Assembly (NCBI GenBank): GCA_030737875.1
Contig: CM060912.1
Span: 126,572,493-126,636,492 of the forward strand
Length of the DNA stretch: 64,000 nucleotides
From: Allium sativum
Taxonomy: Eukaryota > Streptophyta > Magnoliopsida > Asparagales > Amaryllidaceae
Direction of reading: 5' to 3'
Shown: positions 11,224-24,535 of the stretch, piece after piece
Position numbering within the stretch: position 1 is the first letter of the stretch
How the letters are laid out: each line of letters begins with the position of its first letter
Position numbers and translations under genes: made by a program
The notes under the pieces: model-generated
What the model was told of the DNA's origin: nothing
What the model saw: the letters and a program-made list of their open reading frames with translations, nothing else
Databases searched by the model: none

Positions 11224-12066
11224 CTATGACTACTGTGGTTAATTGCCTAAGACTTAGTTGATTGTTCATGCCCATAACACTATAGTTTAAAACCATGTTG
11301 TGCACCGAATTGGCCTTTTTTTTGGACCGCATACCTAGGGTGTGAATTGCTTAGTTTATTCGCTATTACGTACACCAAAACCATTGGATCCATTATCCTT
11401 GTATTTGGCTTGCTTTTGCATGCCTATTCTTTTATGTCAGCATTTACCATGACTATCGCCTGATCTTGCTAGATTTGAAATCCTATATGGCAGTGATGTT
11501 GTAACCAATTATCTCAAGTTATGTCATGCTAGTCTTGTAACCCCTTTTATCGCTTTATGCTCGTCCCTCTTGCTTATCATAGTTTTGATGTTATTCCCTT
11601 TATTCCGAGATTTGGATTTATTTATAGTACGGATCGATACACGTTTACGTGCGATGGGAATACGATTTGGGTAGAATAGGCAAAACATGAATTGGTTATG
11701 AACATGAATTATGAACTTGATAAAATGCAAAACTTGAAACATGAACGCTGTTATAACCTGAACCTGGATATGGACATGAAACTCGCCATGAAACTTGAAC
11801 ATGGACATGACACTTAGAATGAACTTGAAAATGGCCAACTCGAGTCTGGGTTGAGTTTGCAGTGTAATTCTGCCCGGAACCGCCCGACAAATCCAGTTAC
11901 TGCAAACAATAGGATCCAATATGGGTAGTCGGTCATATCGCACTTGAAACCCGAGGTCAGACTGAGTTGTGGTGTAATTCTGCCCAGAACCGCCCGGCAT
12001 ATCCAGTGACCACAACAACAGGTCTGATGTGAGAGTTTGGAGTGCATTAATGAATTAATGCCACAT

Positions 12067-12453
12067 GATAGGGTTAAGTCATGAACTGCTTGAATATACT
12101 TAACCAATTTGACACGATGATTTGATAGGGTTAAATCATGAACCACTTGAATATACTTAACCAATTTGACACGATGATTTGATATGGTTAAGTCATGAAC
12201 CGCTTGAATATACTTAACCAATTTGACATGATGATTTGATAGGGTTAAGTCATGAACCGCTTGAATATACTTAACCAACTTGACACATGATTCGTAGGGC
12301 TAAGTCATAAACTTGAACGACAACACTTAGCCAATTTGACATGACACGTAGGCGGGTTAAGTCACGAACTTGAATGACAACACTTAACCAACTTGACATG
12401 CTAGACTGATGGAGTTAATTCTCGAATTTAAATGACAACACTTAACCTACTGG
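12067..12453 (+). repeat. 57-bp tandem repeat array in Gypsy-A 5' LTR
   Basis: Four copies start at 12067, 12124, 12181 and 12238 with the core gatagggttaagtcatgaac. They are followed by three diverged units to about 12453. The unit length is a multiple of three, so the minus strand stays open and spells a 19-residue repeat; this is a by-product, not a gene. The matching array in the 3' LTR is at 18016-18402. Confidence 0.92.
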
Positions 12454-13178
12454 ACGAAAACCCTAGTTACGCGGTCCTTTTCAGCAGTAACCCACTAGAT
12501 GTATCACGATACCCTGGAACTAGGCAGGGTGGTGCACGATTACTGGGCTGATTGTAAGCGACCAGAACGACGGCTGAGTTGGTGCGCCATTGTAGGTTCA
12601 GGCGGACTATGGCCGTGCACGTAGTCCGGAGTTGAAAAAGCAGGCATTGGGCACCAGTAGGTTTACACTGTGCGTGCTTGATTCGCGTTGGTGGTTGGCA
12701 CCCTAGGGCTTGATACACCCTATGGTGGACCTAGCACAGGTGACTACATTTCGTAATTGGGCCGTATGACACAGACACATGAACGAGCTAGGACTTGTAG
12801 GGAGCCGATCAATTAATAGATCGTTACGTGGAAAAAGGGTGTTGTTCGTTAGGTAGCATAATCCCTAGTGGTCCAAGGTGACATAAACCCTAATCGAATC
12901 TAGAAAACGTTCAGTAGGTAGCATAATCCCTAGTGGTCCTAGGTGGCATAAATCCTAGTTGAACACACGATAGTTCATGATAAGGAAACCTAGCCAGAAC
13001 AAGGGTGGCAGTCCAAACGATTTCAAGAATGGTGGCACTACGTTGGAGTAGTATATAAATACGTGATGAAACCTGTACGATATACGGCAAGGGACTGTAC
13101 ATATACATTGAAAGGATGATACGGGTTGGGGTACTAGTCCAGTTGGTGCAGAGAATGTTAAACATGCGATGCTATGCG

Positions 13179-13286
13179 TAGTTTATCCGGTTAGCATTGT
13201 TTATCTTATTACCATAGTTTATCTGGTTAGCATAGTTTATCTTGTTGCCGTAGTTTATCTGGTTAGCATAGTTTATCTTGTTATCT
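13179..13286 (+). repeat. 36-bp tandem repeat, three units, in Gypsy-A 5' LTR
   Basis: The unit tagtttatctggttagcata... occurs three times in a row, starting at 13179, 13215 and 13251. The counterpart in the 3' LTR starts near 19128. Confidence 0.85.
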
Positions 13287-13799
13287 TAGTTTAACTTGCC
13301 TATCTTGTCATCATCCTTATGTTTACTTTCAGTTTATACATGTCATGTTATCTTTACTTGTTTCTATGCTGAAAGTCACTAGGACTTACCAGTCTTTATG
13401 ACTGACCCGTTTTCTTTCGCCTCGTTTTCTTCCGTTCCCCCCAGGTTCTCAGGGAGGAAACACTACTACTTAGTTTGGACTTCTTTCTGCTTCAAGATCA
13501 TCATATATGGCGTGGACCTTTCTTGGCTATGGCTGTTTTACTTGGGGAATGATTTTTGACTATGGTTTTATGCTTCTTTGCTATTGCAAGACAGATTTCG
13601 ATGTAATGGATTTAATGGCATTTTGATGTAAAAGGCTTTAGACCTTTCTAGATTTTAAAGCAATGAAATTTGGTTCTTCTTTCGCTATTTTATATGTTCA
13701 GTCTTGTAATATTCCTGTGTATGTTTACCTAAATAATGCTCCACCAAAGCTAGTGCATTCCCTTTGTGAGTGAACCTGGCGGAGGTGGGGTGTTACATT

Positions 13800-13811
13800 T
13801 GGTATCAGAGC
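13800..13811 (+). other. Gypsy-A primer-binding site (initiator tRNA-Met)
   Basis: The sequence tggtatcagagc lies two bases after the 5' LTR and is the exact complement expected for the 3' end of plant initiator tRNA-Met. Confidence 0.95.
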
Positions 13812-16145
13812 AGAAGGTTACCAGACTGGGCAAAAGTTTTTAAAAACCTTCTGAAATTATTTTCAAAACGTTTACAAAGAAGCATTTTTCTAAGAAAAGT
13901 TTTGTTTTACGAAAGGCATATTCCCCAAAGCCATATGCACTATCTTTTGATTCTCTCCTTGAGTCTCTTCTCTCTTTCCTTTTCACCATAGTTTGTAGGC
14001 ATACAATGCATTAGGAGGGCAAAGAAGTGCCCTACCTCCATCAAGAGCCGCAGTAGTTCCATCTACGACTAATCTTATTTCAAGCTTTGTAGGGTTGCCG
14101 TGCGATGGAGGTAGATTTCGAGAAACTTGTCAACAAGCCATACAAGGATAGTAAGAACGAGGATAAAAGAACACAAGCCTAAGGATAAGAAACTTGTTGA
14201 TATGGCTTAATCCACGAAGGAGGAAAAGGTGAAAAGAAAGAGGCCAAAGTGAAAGAATAATAAAACCCATGACAAGAAAGAGCATCGTTAGTATGGTAAA
14301 AAGGGACATGTAGTTAAGTGTTATAGGACAAGGACAAGGGCAAAGAACAAGATCGTCGTGAGGGCAATTGTATGCTCTCATTACTAGCATACCTAAGAGA
14401 GGTGTAATGTTTCTGTTGAAGGTTTAGTTTTTCTTTTCTATCATCCCGTTAGGACTTTGTTTTTGTACATCACATCCTTTTAATCCTGCTTTGATAGTTG
14501 AGTCTCTACACCTTAGTACTAGCATAGTAAAGGACCCATTTTTTTGTGTGTCTCAAATCCTATTGGGGAATCGACTCGTTTATTCATGACTTGTTTGGAT
14601 TTGAGAATGTCTATGCTAAGTGTATATTCGTGACTTGTTTGTACTAGTTCCATGGTACTTAGACTCTTGACTTGCCTTGGTAATGCCCTCGAAGTCTAGT
14701 TTAACCCATAGGGTTCTGCCATGCTTAGTTGTCTAGAATCTCTTGATACATTTATTGATCCGCTCGAGTAGTATTCGCCACTAAGGCGGATGGTTCATTT
14801 CGCTTATGCATGAGTTATAGAAAATTACCTTAGTAAGTACATTTGGCAACATGGTTGACATCTGTCTATTTTCAAAAGATATTTCTTCTGCATGGAATAC
14901 CTTATAGTGAGTAAAGGAGATCCAGGATTCACTAGTGAATTTTTGGAGAGCTTGCATGAAACCATGAGTACGCAGATATGTTTGAGCCGAGTATACTAGA
15001 AGGGGAATAAGTGAAAGTGGAATGAGAAGCAACATTGAAATGAGTTCCAACTCATATTTTGGAAACAAGAATTAATAAGCTATGAAATTGTGAAGTTAAA
15101 GACGGTCAAAGCACAATGGATTTAAGCTCAAGGAAATGCGACTTAGAAGATTGAAGATTAGATATGCGCATCATATCTCTTTTTAAGAGTATATACTTGA
15201 TCCCTCTTTTCCTGTAGAGTTTACTTGCATGCTATCTTTTATGTATATCCTCTCGGTTCTATTTCTAATCCTATTTCTGTTGCAAACCCCATAGGGAGTA
15301 TGACTCATCGGTTAGTAGTACATGTTGGGGCTGGAGGATGTTCATTGGGTTGACTAAACTTTTTGGGTTTTATAAGATATGGGTTAGTTTTAAGAAGGGA
15401 TTTCTTGTGAATTAAAAGGAGTCCATCATGCTCAGTTTCCTAGAAACATATATATATTGGTTGGGTTGAGTAATTCTTTGGGTGTCAGTCTAATGTTGAT
15501 TTCGGTCTTCGGGGCTGGTGCCTAGGGAGTTCTTCTCCTAATCAATATATGTGTGACGTAGATTTCCAGTTTTGGCATTGCCTAATGGGCACAAAGTTTT
15601 TACTTGCTTCTATCTTCTCGATCATATCTTGAGAACCTTAGGTAGAACCCTATGTATGTAAACATGTATTTGAAACATGTTATGGTTGATGTTTGCAAAT
15701 GGTTGCAAGTGGTTGCTCGTGGTTGCATAACACACATTAGGCACTAGATCGGCTCAGTCACATTTTCATATTGCATATGCATGAGTGCTTATACTTGTAG
15801 ATGGATGGAAACTTGATATGCTATCATTTGGATGTTGCATATGAATGAATGTTTGTGCACTCATGTAGAGACTATAAAGTATGTTACGAATTTGCGTACA
15901 TGTTGGACTCATTATACTAACATATTTTGCATTAAGGCGGTCTACTGAATCAGTAACCGCCTGATCTTTTGCATTAGATAAGTACATATACACACGCTTT
16001 CTGCATATATTCATACAACATTAGAAATCTTTTAAGGACAATGGTTGCTTGTGAATGATGGTTGAGTAGATGAATGATTGGATGGTAGAATACATTCTTC
16101 CTAACTTAGAGATTTGGGGGACGAAATCCTTTAAGGAGGGGAGAA
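13812..16145 (+). pseudogene. Gypsy-A interior: leader, gag remnant, 3' region
   Basis: The leader (13812-14000) aligns by eye with the leader of Gypsy-C read on its own strand, including 'ggttaccaga', 'cattccccaaa' and 'gccatat'. Near 14270-14330 a short Lys-rich stretch contains KKGHVVKCYR, a CCHC zinc knuckle whose first cysteines are lost, so a gag once stood here. From about 14400 no domain is recognisable. The last 400 bp match the region between the Gypsy-C polymerase end and its LTR, ending in the purine tract aaggaggggagaa at 16133-16145. The 14400-15700 stretch is not explained and does not look like polymerase. Confidence 0.7.
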
Positions 16146-19100
16146 TGTAACAACCCGTATTTTAATAACATGTTGAAACTATAAATCAAGGCAGAATTAA
16201 ATTTTAAAATAAGAATCAAGGGAAACGGGTTGTGTCATTGCATTCGTCTCGAAATTCTGCTAGGAAACGAGTACGAGTTTTCGAAAAACGGAGTTCGTAT
16301 GACCAAGTAATGACCCTCCGAAGTTTTAGGAATTTTCAGAATCAAAAACAGCTCGAAATTTGAATTCGAAATTCAAATTTAAACCCCAGGGATGACTGGG
16401 AGGGAAATTTCCCGCCCAGGACCAGGTCGACCTGGGGGTCGACACTATGGTCGACCTCCCAGGGACCAGGTCGACCCTATGGTCGTCCTGGTGCCAAAAC
16501 CTGGTTTTCCGCCTGGGTGCATTCTGATGTATTTAGACTTGTTTCGTGACCAAATTCGTCTGCCTAACCCTATATAAACAGCCCCCTAGCCTCATTCTCT
16601 CTACATCATTTCATTCTGTCCTTATGCTACCTCTGTGAAAATCAAAATGATAATATTTAAATTAAAAGAGACTACTTCTTCTTCGTCAAGACAACAACTA
16701 GGAATTGCAAATTTGGGGGTTTTCAACTAGAACAAGACTAAAAAAATAGAGATTCAACAACTGCAATAACCGTTTCTAGAATCAAATCTCTGCACTCTAA
16801 TTCTCGATCCACGCTCTGTAAGTTCTAGTTACTTTGAGATTTAAACTTGTTAAATTTAATATGGACATGGAATGAAACGAAATTGGACCTAAGCTTGATT
16901 ATCTATTTAGATATGTTCTTGTCTCTTCTTGAATCTATGATTTTGGGTTATTTCTTATCGATTGAATCATGCCCATTCATGTTGTTGAACCTAGTTTATT
17001 ATTCAAACGCTAGATTGTAACATAAATTCTTGACTTGTGGGAATATTTCTATTTGGGGCCTATTCATGTTGTAAATCAAATTCTTTCATGTCTATAACCT
17101 TAATATGCCTATGACTGTGGACATAAGGTTTTGCCTATGACTATGACTATGACGATGAACATAAGACTATGCCTATGCCTATGACTAGGAACATAAGATT
17201 ATGCCTATGACTGTGAACATAAGACTATGCCTATACCTATGACTGTGAACATAAGACTATGCCTATCACTATGACGTGGAAATTGTGGCTAATCACCTTT
17301 GACTCTTGACTATGAGGATTATTACCTATGATTATGAACATAAGGCTATTATCTATGACCACGACTTTGAAACTATTACTGTTAATTGCCTATGACTATT
17401 TGCCTAGAACTATTTTTGATAATTATCCATGATTATTGTGATGAGTCGCTTATGATTCATAACTATGAGATTTCTACCTATGACTGTAACCCCTTTTATC
17501 GCTTTATGCTCGTCCCTCTTGCCTATCATAGTTTTGATGTTATTCCCTTTATTCTGAGATTTGGATTTATTTGTAGTATGGATCGATTCACATTTACGTG
17601 CGATGGGAATACGATTTGGATAGAATAGGCAAAACATGAATTGGTTATGAACATGAATTATAAACTTGATAAAAGGCAAAACTTGAAACATGAACGCTGT
17701 TATAAACTGAACCTGGATATGGACCTGAAACTCGCCATGAAACTTGAACATGGACATGACACTTAGAATGAACTTGAAAATGGCCAACTCGAGGTTGGGT
17801 TGAGTTTGCAGTGTAATTCTTCCCGGAACTGCCCGGCAAACCCAGTTACTACAAACAGTAGGATCCAATGTGGGTAGTTGGTCATATCGCACTTGAAACC
17901 CGAGGTCTGACTGAGTTGTGGTGTGATTCTGCCCGGAACCGCCCGACATATCTAGTGACCACAACAGCAGGTCTGATGTGAGAGGTTGGGGTGCATTAAT
18001 GAATTAATGCCACATGATAGGGTTAAGTCATGAACTGCTTGAATATAATTAACCAATTTGACATGATGATTTGATAGGGTTAAGTCATCAACCGCTTGAA
18101 TATACTTAACCAATTTGACATGATGATTTGATAGGGTTAAGTCATGAACCGCTTGAATATACTTAACCAATTTCACATGATGATTTGATAGGGTTAAGTC
18201 ATGAACCACTTGAATATACTTAACCAACTTGACATATGATTCGTAGGGCTAAGTCATGAACTTGAACGACAACACTTGGCCAATTTGACATGACACGTAG
18301 GCGGGTTAAGTCACGAACTTGAATGACAACGCTTAACCAACTTGACATGCTAGACTGATGGGGTTAAGTCTCGAATTTAAATGACAACACTTAACCTACT
18401 GGACGGAAACCCTAGTTATGCGGTCCTTTTCAGCAGTAACCCACTAGATGTATCACGGTATCCTGGAACTAGGCAGGGTGGGGCACGATTACTGGGCTGA
18501 TTGTAAGCGACCAGAACGACGGCTGAGTTGCTGCGCCATTGTAGGTTCAGGTGGACTATGGTCGTGCACATAGTCCGGAGTTGAAAAAGCAGGCAATGGG
18601 CACCGGTAGGTTTACACTGTGCGTGCTTGATTCGTGTCGGTGGTTGGCACCCTAGGGCTTGATACACCCTATGGTGGACCTAGCACAGGTGACTACATTT
18701 CGTGATTGGGCCGTATGACATAGAAACATGAACGAGCTAGGACTTGTAGGGAGCCGATCGACTAATAGATCGTTACGTGGAAAAAGGGTGTTGTTCATTA
18801 GGTAGCATAATCCCTAGTGGTCCTAGGTGGCATAAACCATAATCGAATCTAGAAAACGTTCAATAGGTAGCATAATCCCTAGTGGTCCTAGGTGGCATAA
18901 ATCCTAGTTGAACACGCGATAGTTCATGATAAGGAAACCTAGCCAGAACAAGGGAGGCAGTCCAAACGATTTCAAGAATGGTGGCACTACATTGGAGTAG
19001 TATAGAAATACGTGATGAAACCCGTACGATATACGGCAAGGGACTGTACAGATACATGGAAAGCATGATACGGGTTAGAGTACTAGTACAGTTGGTGCAG

Positions 19101-19755
19101 AGAATGTTAAACATGCGATGCTATGCGTAGTTTGTCTGGTTAGCATAGTTTATCTTGTTACCATAGTTTATCTGGTTAGCGTAGTTTATCTTGTTACCGT
19201 AGTTTATCTGGTTAGCATAGTTTATCTTGTTATCTTAGTTTAACTTGCCTATCTTGTCATCATCCTTATGTTTACTTTCAGTTTATACATGTCATGTTAT
19301 CTTTACTTGTTTCTATGCTGAAAGTCACTAGGACTTACCAGTCTTTATGACTGACCCGTTTTCTTTCGCCTCTTTTTCTTCCGTCCCCCCCTAGGTTCTC
19401 AGGGAGGAAACACTACTACTTAGTTTGGACTTCTTTCTGCTTCAAGATCATCATATATGGCTTGGATCTTTCTTGGCTATGGCTGCTTTACTGTTTTACT
19501 TGGGGAATGATTTATGACTATGGTTTTATGCTTCTTTACTATTGCAAGACAAATTTCGATGTAATGGATTTAATGGCATTTTGATGTAAAAGGCTTTAGA
19601 CCTTTCTAGATTTTAAAGCAATGAAATTTGGTTCTTCTTCCGCTGTTTTATATGTTCTGTCTTGTAATATTTCTGTGTAAGTTTACCTAAATAATGCTCC
19701 ACCAAGGCTAGTGCATTCCCTTTGTGAGTGACCCTGGCGGAGGTGGGGTGTTACA
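16146..19755 (+). repeat. Gypsy-A 3' LTR (3610 bp)
   Basis: Pairs with the 5' LTR and lacks the solo LTR. It is shortened by about 305 bp at 17484/17485. The TATA-like tatataaa is at 16571-16578, the 57-bp repeat array at 18016-18402 and the 36-bp repeats near 19128. It ends at the second gggaa duplication. Confidence 0.92.
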
Positions 19756-19760
19756 GGGAA

Positions 19761-21798
19761 AAAAGGGTGGAGATGGCAATTAGTAATGCCACAAGTGCTG
19801 ACGAGGCAGAACATATTGTGATGGAAGATCTAGTCAATGATGCAAATAGATTTCATGATTTTCAACCTGAAAATCCGTTGTTTGATCATGCTAATGTTGG
19901 AGAGCAGTGTACGGATGATGGCAATTGGTAGGCCAATGATTGTATACACCACTTTATGAAAACGCAAAAGATCCATTGTGTCCAAAAAGAATAACGAAGC
20001 TATATGCCATTGTGAAACTGATTGGCTTGAAGACCCAATACAGCTTCTCAGATAATGGTGTGACTGCACTACTCGAACTAATGAAGGAGTTACTCCCCGA
20101 AGGTAACACGCTGCCGACAAAATACCACGACGGGAAGAAGTTCATTAAGCAAGTTGGGATGAATTACAAAACTTATGACGCATGCATCAATGATTGCATG
20201 TTGTGATGGAAAGATAAGCGAATAGAATTTCTTGTACAAATTGCAATGAACCAAGATATAGGACATCTTTTAATGACAAGAGAAAAGGGACCAAAGTAGC
20301 TCGAAAGATATTAAGACATTTTCCATTAATTTCTAGATTGAAGAGATTGTATATTGTACCATGGATAGCAAATGCAATAACCTGGCGTGGTCATGCCAAG
20401 TCTGATCCAAACGTAATGTGTCATCCATGTGACACTTCTCAATGGAAAGCTGTGAATTGTATTGACAAAACATTCGCAGTCGAGCCACGAAATGTCCACT
20501 TGGAATAGCAACAGATGGTTTCTGTCCAAATGCTTACCTTACTAACCCTTATAGTTATTGGCCGGTAATTGTAGTACCGTATAATCTTCCTCCGTCTATG
20601 TGCATGAAACAGGAGTTTTCAATGTTAACACCATTGATTTCTGGGCCAAAACAACCGGGAAAAGATATTGACGTTTATTTAGAGCCGTTGGTAGACGAGT
20701 TAAAGTAGGTACGGAAGGAGTTGTTACATACGATTCATCAAATAAATCCGAGTTTACAATGAGAGCTAGGGTGTTGTGGGCAATCCATGATCACCCTACT
20801 CTTGGGACTTTATCGGGATGTAAAACTCACGGTTACTTTTCATGTCCCGTTTGTGGGGAAAATACTTGTTCTTATCATCTTCCTGAAAGTAAGGAGATGT
20901 GTTTTATGGGACATCGAATGTATCTTCCTAACGGACACAGGTTTCAATACGAGAAGACAAAGTTCAATAATGAACAAGAACTTAGTCGTCCTAAAAGGAC
21001 ATTGAATGGTTTTGAAGTTGAAAAGAGAGTAGCGAATGTCAAAATGAAAATCGGTAAACACAAAGAAATAGTTGGTCGAAAAAGGAAAAAGGCAGTCGTT
21101 GAAGAAGGTGACAATGTTTCTGCTTGGTATAGGAGGTCTATCTTTTTTGATTTACCATATTGGAAAGTAAATATGATTCGATATAATATTGATGTTATGC
21201 ATACAAAGAAGAATGTTGCAGAGCATTTCATCAACACCATTATGGACTATAAAGAAAATTCAAAAGATGGCATCAATGCATGCAAGGATATGAAAACCAT
21301 GGCTATAAAACAAAAGTTGTGGTTGATGGTAGATCCCGAAACAAAAAAAAACAATCATACCATAGGCAACTTTCACCTTGAGCAAAGAAGAAAATAAAAG
21401 ATTTTGCACCGTATTGAAAATTTTGAAAGTACCTAACAAATTCTCCTCTAACATCCGCAACAACGTGAGCATTAATCCTACCGAACTAAGAAATATGAAG
21501 TCACCTGATTACCACGTCATAATGCAACATCTGCTTCCGGTATTGCTTCAACATACTTATACACAACATAAGGATCGACGAAATGCTATTCGTCGTATTA
21601 GTCTATTCTTTAACATTTTGTGCTCAAAGGTACTCAATAGGGAACACCTTATAAAGGCAAAGGCTATATTGGTGGAAGCAATGTGTGTTTTTGAAAAACA
21701 TTTTCCACCTGATTTTTTTGATATCAGTATCCATGTTATGGTTCATTTAGCCGATCAAGCATCGGTTGGTGGCCCTGTTAGATATAGATGGATGTATC
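19761..21798 (+). pseudogene. CACTA-1 TNPD-like transposase, central part
   Basis: Continues from 8674 in the same frame (KRVEMAISNATSADEAE), then shifts. Recognisable blocks follow: LLELMKELLPEGNTLP...DACINDCML at about 20080-20205, and a stretch with many stops to 20758. The Transposase_21 segment is at 20759-21397 (LWAIHDHPTLGTLSG, CPVCGENT, YLPNGHRF). A DUF4218 segment is at 21378-21798 (MQHLLPVLLQHT, FFNILCSKVL, FPPDFFDISIHVMVHLA, GGPVRYRWMY). At least two frameshifts and several stops make it a pseudogene. Gypsy-B inserted in the tyrosine-proline of the conserved RWMYPFER motif, which is completed at 32039. The product would be the catalytic transposase that binds the CACTA ends in the nucleus. 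Confidence 0.88.
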
Positions 21799-24533
21799 TG
21801 TGACGACCGCCCATAACCCCCGCACTAAACAAGAGGAATAATGCGCTGAAAGGCGTGCCAGGCTGCTATGGACGATCATCATAGTAAGTGAACACATCGA
21901 AACCTGTCGTAGAACTCACAGCGCAAGGATAAAATATAATAGAACATATACAACAGGTGATAGTAATGAGGTATCATATAGCAAACTTTTGAAACTCTTT
22001 CAACATCCAGAAAGATTATCCAACTGATATCCAAGTTTGTACATAAGGCCTCACTACAACTCTCAAGCAACTCAAACAGTGGAAACAGAAATGCTAGATA
22101 GAATAAAACTGGTATGCCAGCCTCCTGCTCGTCATCGCTCAGCTTCCTCGTATCACTAAGCTCCATTACCTGTAACCTGCTACTTAGTCTGCCCATCCAC
22201 AACCGGATGAACAACCCAAGGTAATAAGAGTAGACATAAAACCTTGAGTCAGACAATAGTCTTAGTGAGCGATAATACAGCTAACAAACTTCAACAAGAA
22301 AGTATTTGAGAATGGGTAAATGAAAAACTTATCTACCCACAACACCAGAGAAGAACTCATCCTTATCTTCCCCACATCGGACAGTGATAGCCTTTACACC
22401 AAGCATTTCAACCATTCATCCATAGAAACCAGAACACCCATTCAATCATAGAGAACACACATAACATCCAGATTATATAAGTCTCACACAGACAACCCTA
22501 ATCGAGTTTAACATTCCTCAAGTACCCTCGCCAGAGGCCTAAACCAATATCACTTAAGCACTCAAAGAACATCTCCCTCGACTTTGGATAATCTATGTGA
22601 GATAGTACAAACAGAACAAACAATCATCCATGACTGACTCTGGCTATCACTGCCAATCCTGCTTGGAAACCATCATTATCGTATGACGACCAACCTTGCC
22701 ATACGTCAAGGGCTAATGATAACCCCAGTTCTAGCATGAACTCCATATGCCCAACCTTGGCAATGTCCAACCTTGACACTAGGCCTTTCCCCAACCAGAA
22801 AGACCCAGGGTACTCGACCAACAACCGGTCTTTTGGGCCTTTCAACGATACCCATCGTACCCCTTCTTTGAGCCTGCTAGAACTTACGACAACGATGACT
22901 TCTCGGCCTTCGCATCTCTAATCGTCCAACCTTGACAATGTTTCATAGCTCAAGCAACCTTCTCGAGCAGCCATTATCCACCAACTCACGACCTTTGAGT
23001 TCTCACCACATTCGTTGTTCCACCTTGATCAACGAACACATTCATCACTTCGAACCTTCCTTCTTGAACCACTTCGAAGTCACGTCATCACCGAACCAAA
23101 ACACAGCGTTTAGAAGCGCTGCTAAAAGCCCTTCATTTTGACCGACCAGGGTAGGACCGACCCGCCCCCTTGCAGCTTTGGACCGACCCGCCTCCCTGGG
23201 ACCGACCAGGATATGCTTCCATCTGACCGACCAGGATTTGCATCCATCTGACCGACCAGCTCCTTCAGACCAACCAGGTGAAACCGACCAGCTCCACCAG
23301 ATCGACCAGCTCCTCCAGATCGACTAGCTTCTCTAGAGCGACCAGCTTCTCCAGAGCGACCACGCTGAAACCGACCAGCTGCTCCAGAGCGACCAAACTA
23401 AAACCGACCAGAATCTTCTCTGCTCCTCCAAAACCGACCAGAATCACTTCTGCTCCTTCTGGACCAACCAGAATCTTCTTGCTCCTCCAAAACCGACCAG
23501 AAACCTGCACAACTCCTTTTCGACTTCCATTTCGACCAAAACTTCGCCAAACGACGAATCCGACGAAACCGGCTTATCCGATTCATCCAAACGCAACCAC
23601 GAACATGTTATGCAACCAACAATATCATCAATCTAACAATTTCCATTAAACACATAAAATTCCCAAAAACATGATAAATGAACATATGAACACAAATATA
23701 GATCTAACTTGCATAAACTCATAAAATAACATGAAACTTACCATTTAAATTATCTAGATCAGATCCTAGAATGGTTCATATGTAAAATAAATTTGGCATG
23801 GGGTAGATCTAAGGAAAGTAACATGGAAATGATGAAATTAACAACATAAAAACTCATATACTTGCATGCATCCGAATAAGAGATGTAAATCACTCACCAA
23901 TTATCCAAATCTAAGCAAAAGCAATGAAAACGCAATCCGGACAGCGAACACTTCGAATCAAACTCTTCAATCCGATGAATTCGCCCTTGAAACGATGTTG
24001 ATCTAGCCTCGAATGGTATAGATCTTCGATTTCCCCCTTGGATTTGGAATTTTAATGGTGGAAAGATGTTAGAGGAAGAAGGAGATCAAAGCCTCCCCAT
24101 AAGAGAATGGAAAATGCCAACCTTTCTCCATACCCCTTACCCCCTATTTATAGTCTCCGCCCACCCTCTAATGGGCCTTCTCCAAATCAGCCCATTAGCC
24201 TTCCAAAACCTGAACAGCCAACTGAAAAACCTTAAAACAGCGATTTCTCCCAAACCGCTGAACCAAATCCTTAATGTAACCACTCTACGGAAAGGGAATC
24301 ATCAATTCCTTTCCAATGGCACAGGTCTCACCCTCTGATTCGACCTGAGTCAAAAGTTATGCCCAGTACAAAACTGACAGGGGCAAAATTGTCACAAACA
24401 AAATCGGTAAAAATTATGGACATGTCACACATCCCCATAAGCAACATACCAAAAGATGAGAATGATCCAACCCTCAGGGAATAAAATAAAAATATTTTAC
24501 GATCTTCCGATACGTAAAATGCGGGCTGTTACA
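21799..24533 (-). repeat. Gypsy-B 3' LTR (left copy)
   Basis: Reads tgtgacgaccgcc to gctgttaca on the + strand and pairs with 29297-32033. The complement of a TATA box (ctatttatag) lies at 24145-24154. A CGACC repeat array lies at about 23140-23510. The open frames here match those in the other LTR and are not genes. Confidence 0.95.
23140..23510 (-). repeat. 'cgaccag' repeat array in Gypsy-B 3' LTR
   Basis: About nineteen copies of a (c)cgaccag core lie at irregular spacing of roughly 10-30 bp, many followed by ctcc-type spacers. The copy in the other LTR is at about 30640-31010. In element orientation the array lies 640-1000 bp downstream of the TATA box, so in the transcribed leader. Confidence 0.85.
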
Positions 24534-24535
24534 TT

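Larger units (their letters stand above)
8675..13797 (+). repeat. Gypsy-A 5' LTR (5123 bp, with nested solo LTR)
   Basis: Without the solo LTR at 10006-11223 and its 5-bp duplication, this LTR is about 3.9 kb. It retains about 305 bp (around 11232-11536) missing from the 3' LTR. A TATA-like tatataaa lies at 9100-9107, preceded by a GC-rich GTCGAC block. Three tandem-repeat arrays lie within it. Open frames on the minus strand (for example 12467-12718 and 12911-13165) recur in the other LTR at the same relative positions and match no family, so I do not call them genes. Confidence 0.9.
8675..19755 (+). mobile_element. Gypsy-A, coding-deleted giant-LTR retrotransposon (LARD-like)
   Basis: Two long LTRs (tgtaacaaccc...gtgttaca) flank a 2.35-kb interior, and the duplication gggaa lies on both sides (8670-8674 and 19756-19760). 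The interior keeps a perfect tRNA-Met primer site, a leader, a degenerate gag zinc-knuckle remnant and the 3' polypurine tract, but no protease, reverse transcriptase or integrase. Its leader and 3' region match Gypsy-C, which does have polymerase remnants. Known Tekay/Del-type chromoviruses have LTRs of this style and a polypurine context of the type ggggacgaaat...aaggaggggagaa, as seen here. Movement would need enzymes from a related autonomous copy. Confidence 0.9.

Noticed and set aside
11814..12278. 154-codon frame with a repeated VKYIQAVHDL phrase
   Set aside because: Produced by the 57-bp tandem repeat, whose length is a multiple of three; not a repeat protein gene.
12067..12453. CRISPR-like appearance of regularly spaced repeats
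   Set aside because: The units are directly tandem without unique spacers and lie in a plant LTR.
12467..13165. Minus-strand open frames of 83-84 codons in the Gypsy-A 5' LTR, repeated at 18416-19114
   Set aside because: They recur only because the LTRs are copies; composition and lack of domains give no support for a gene.
23265..23649. Repetitive Pro/Thr/Ser or Val/Leu/Glu frames over the cgaccag array
   Set aside because: They are translations of the tandem repeat on either strand, and equivalent frames appear in the other LTR.
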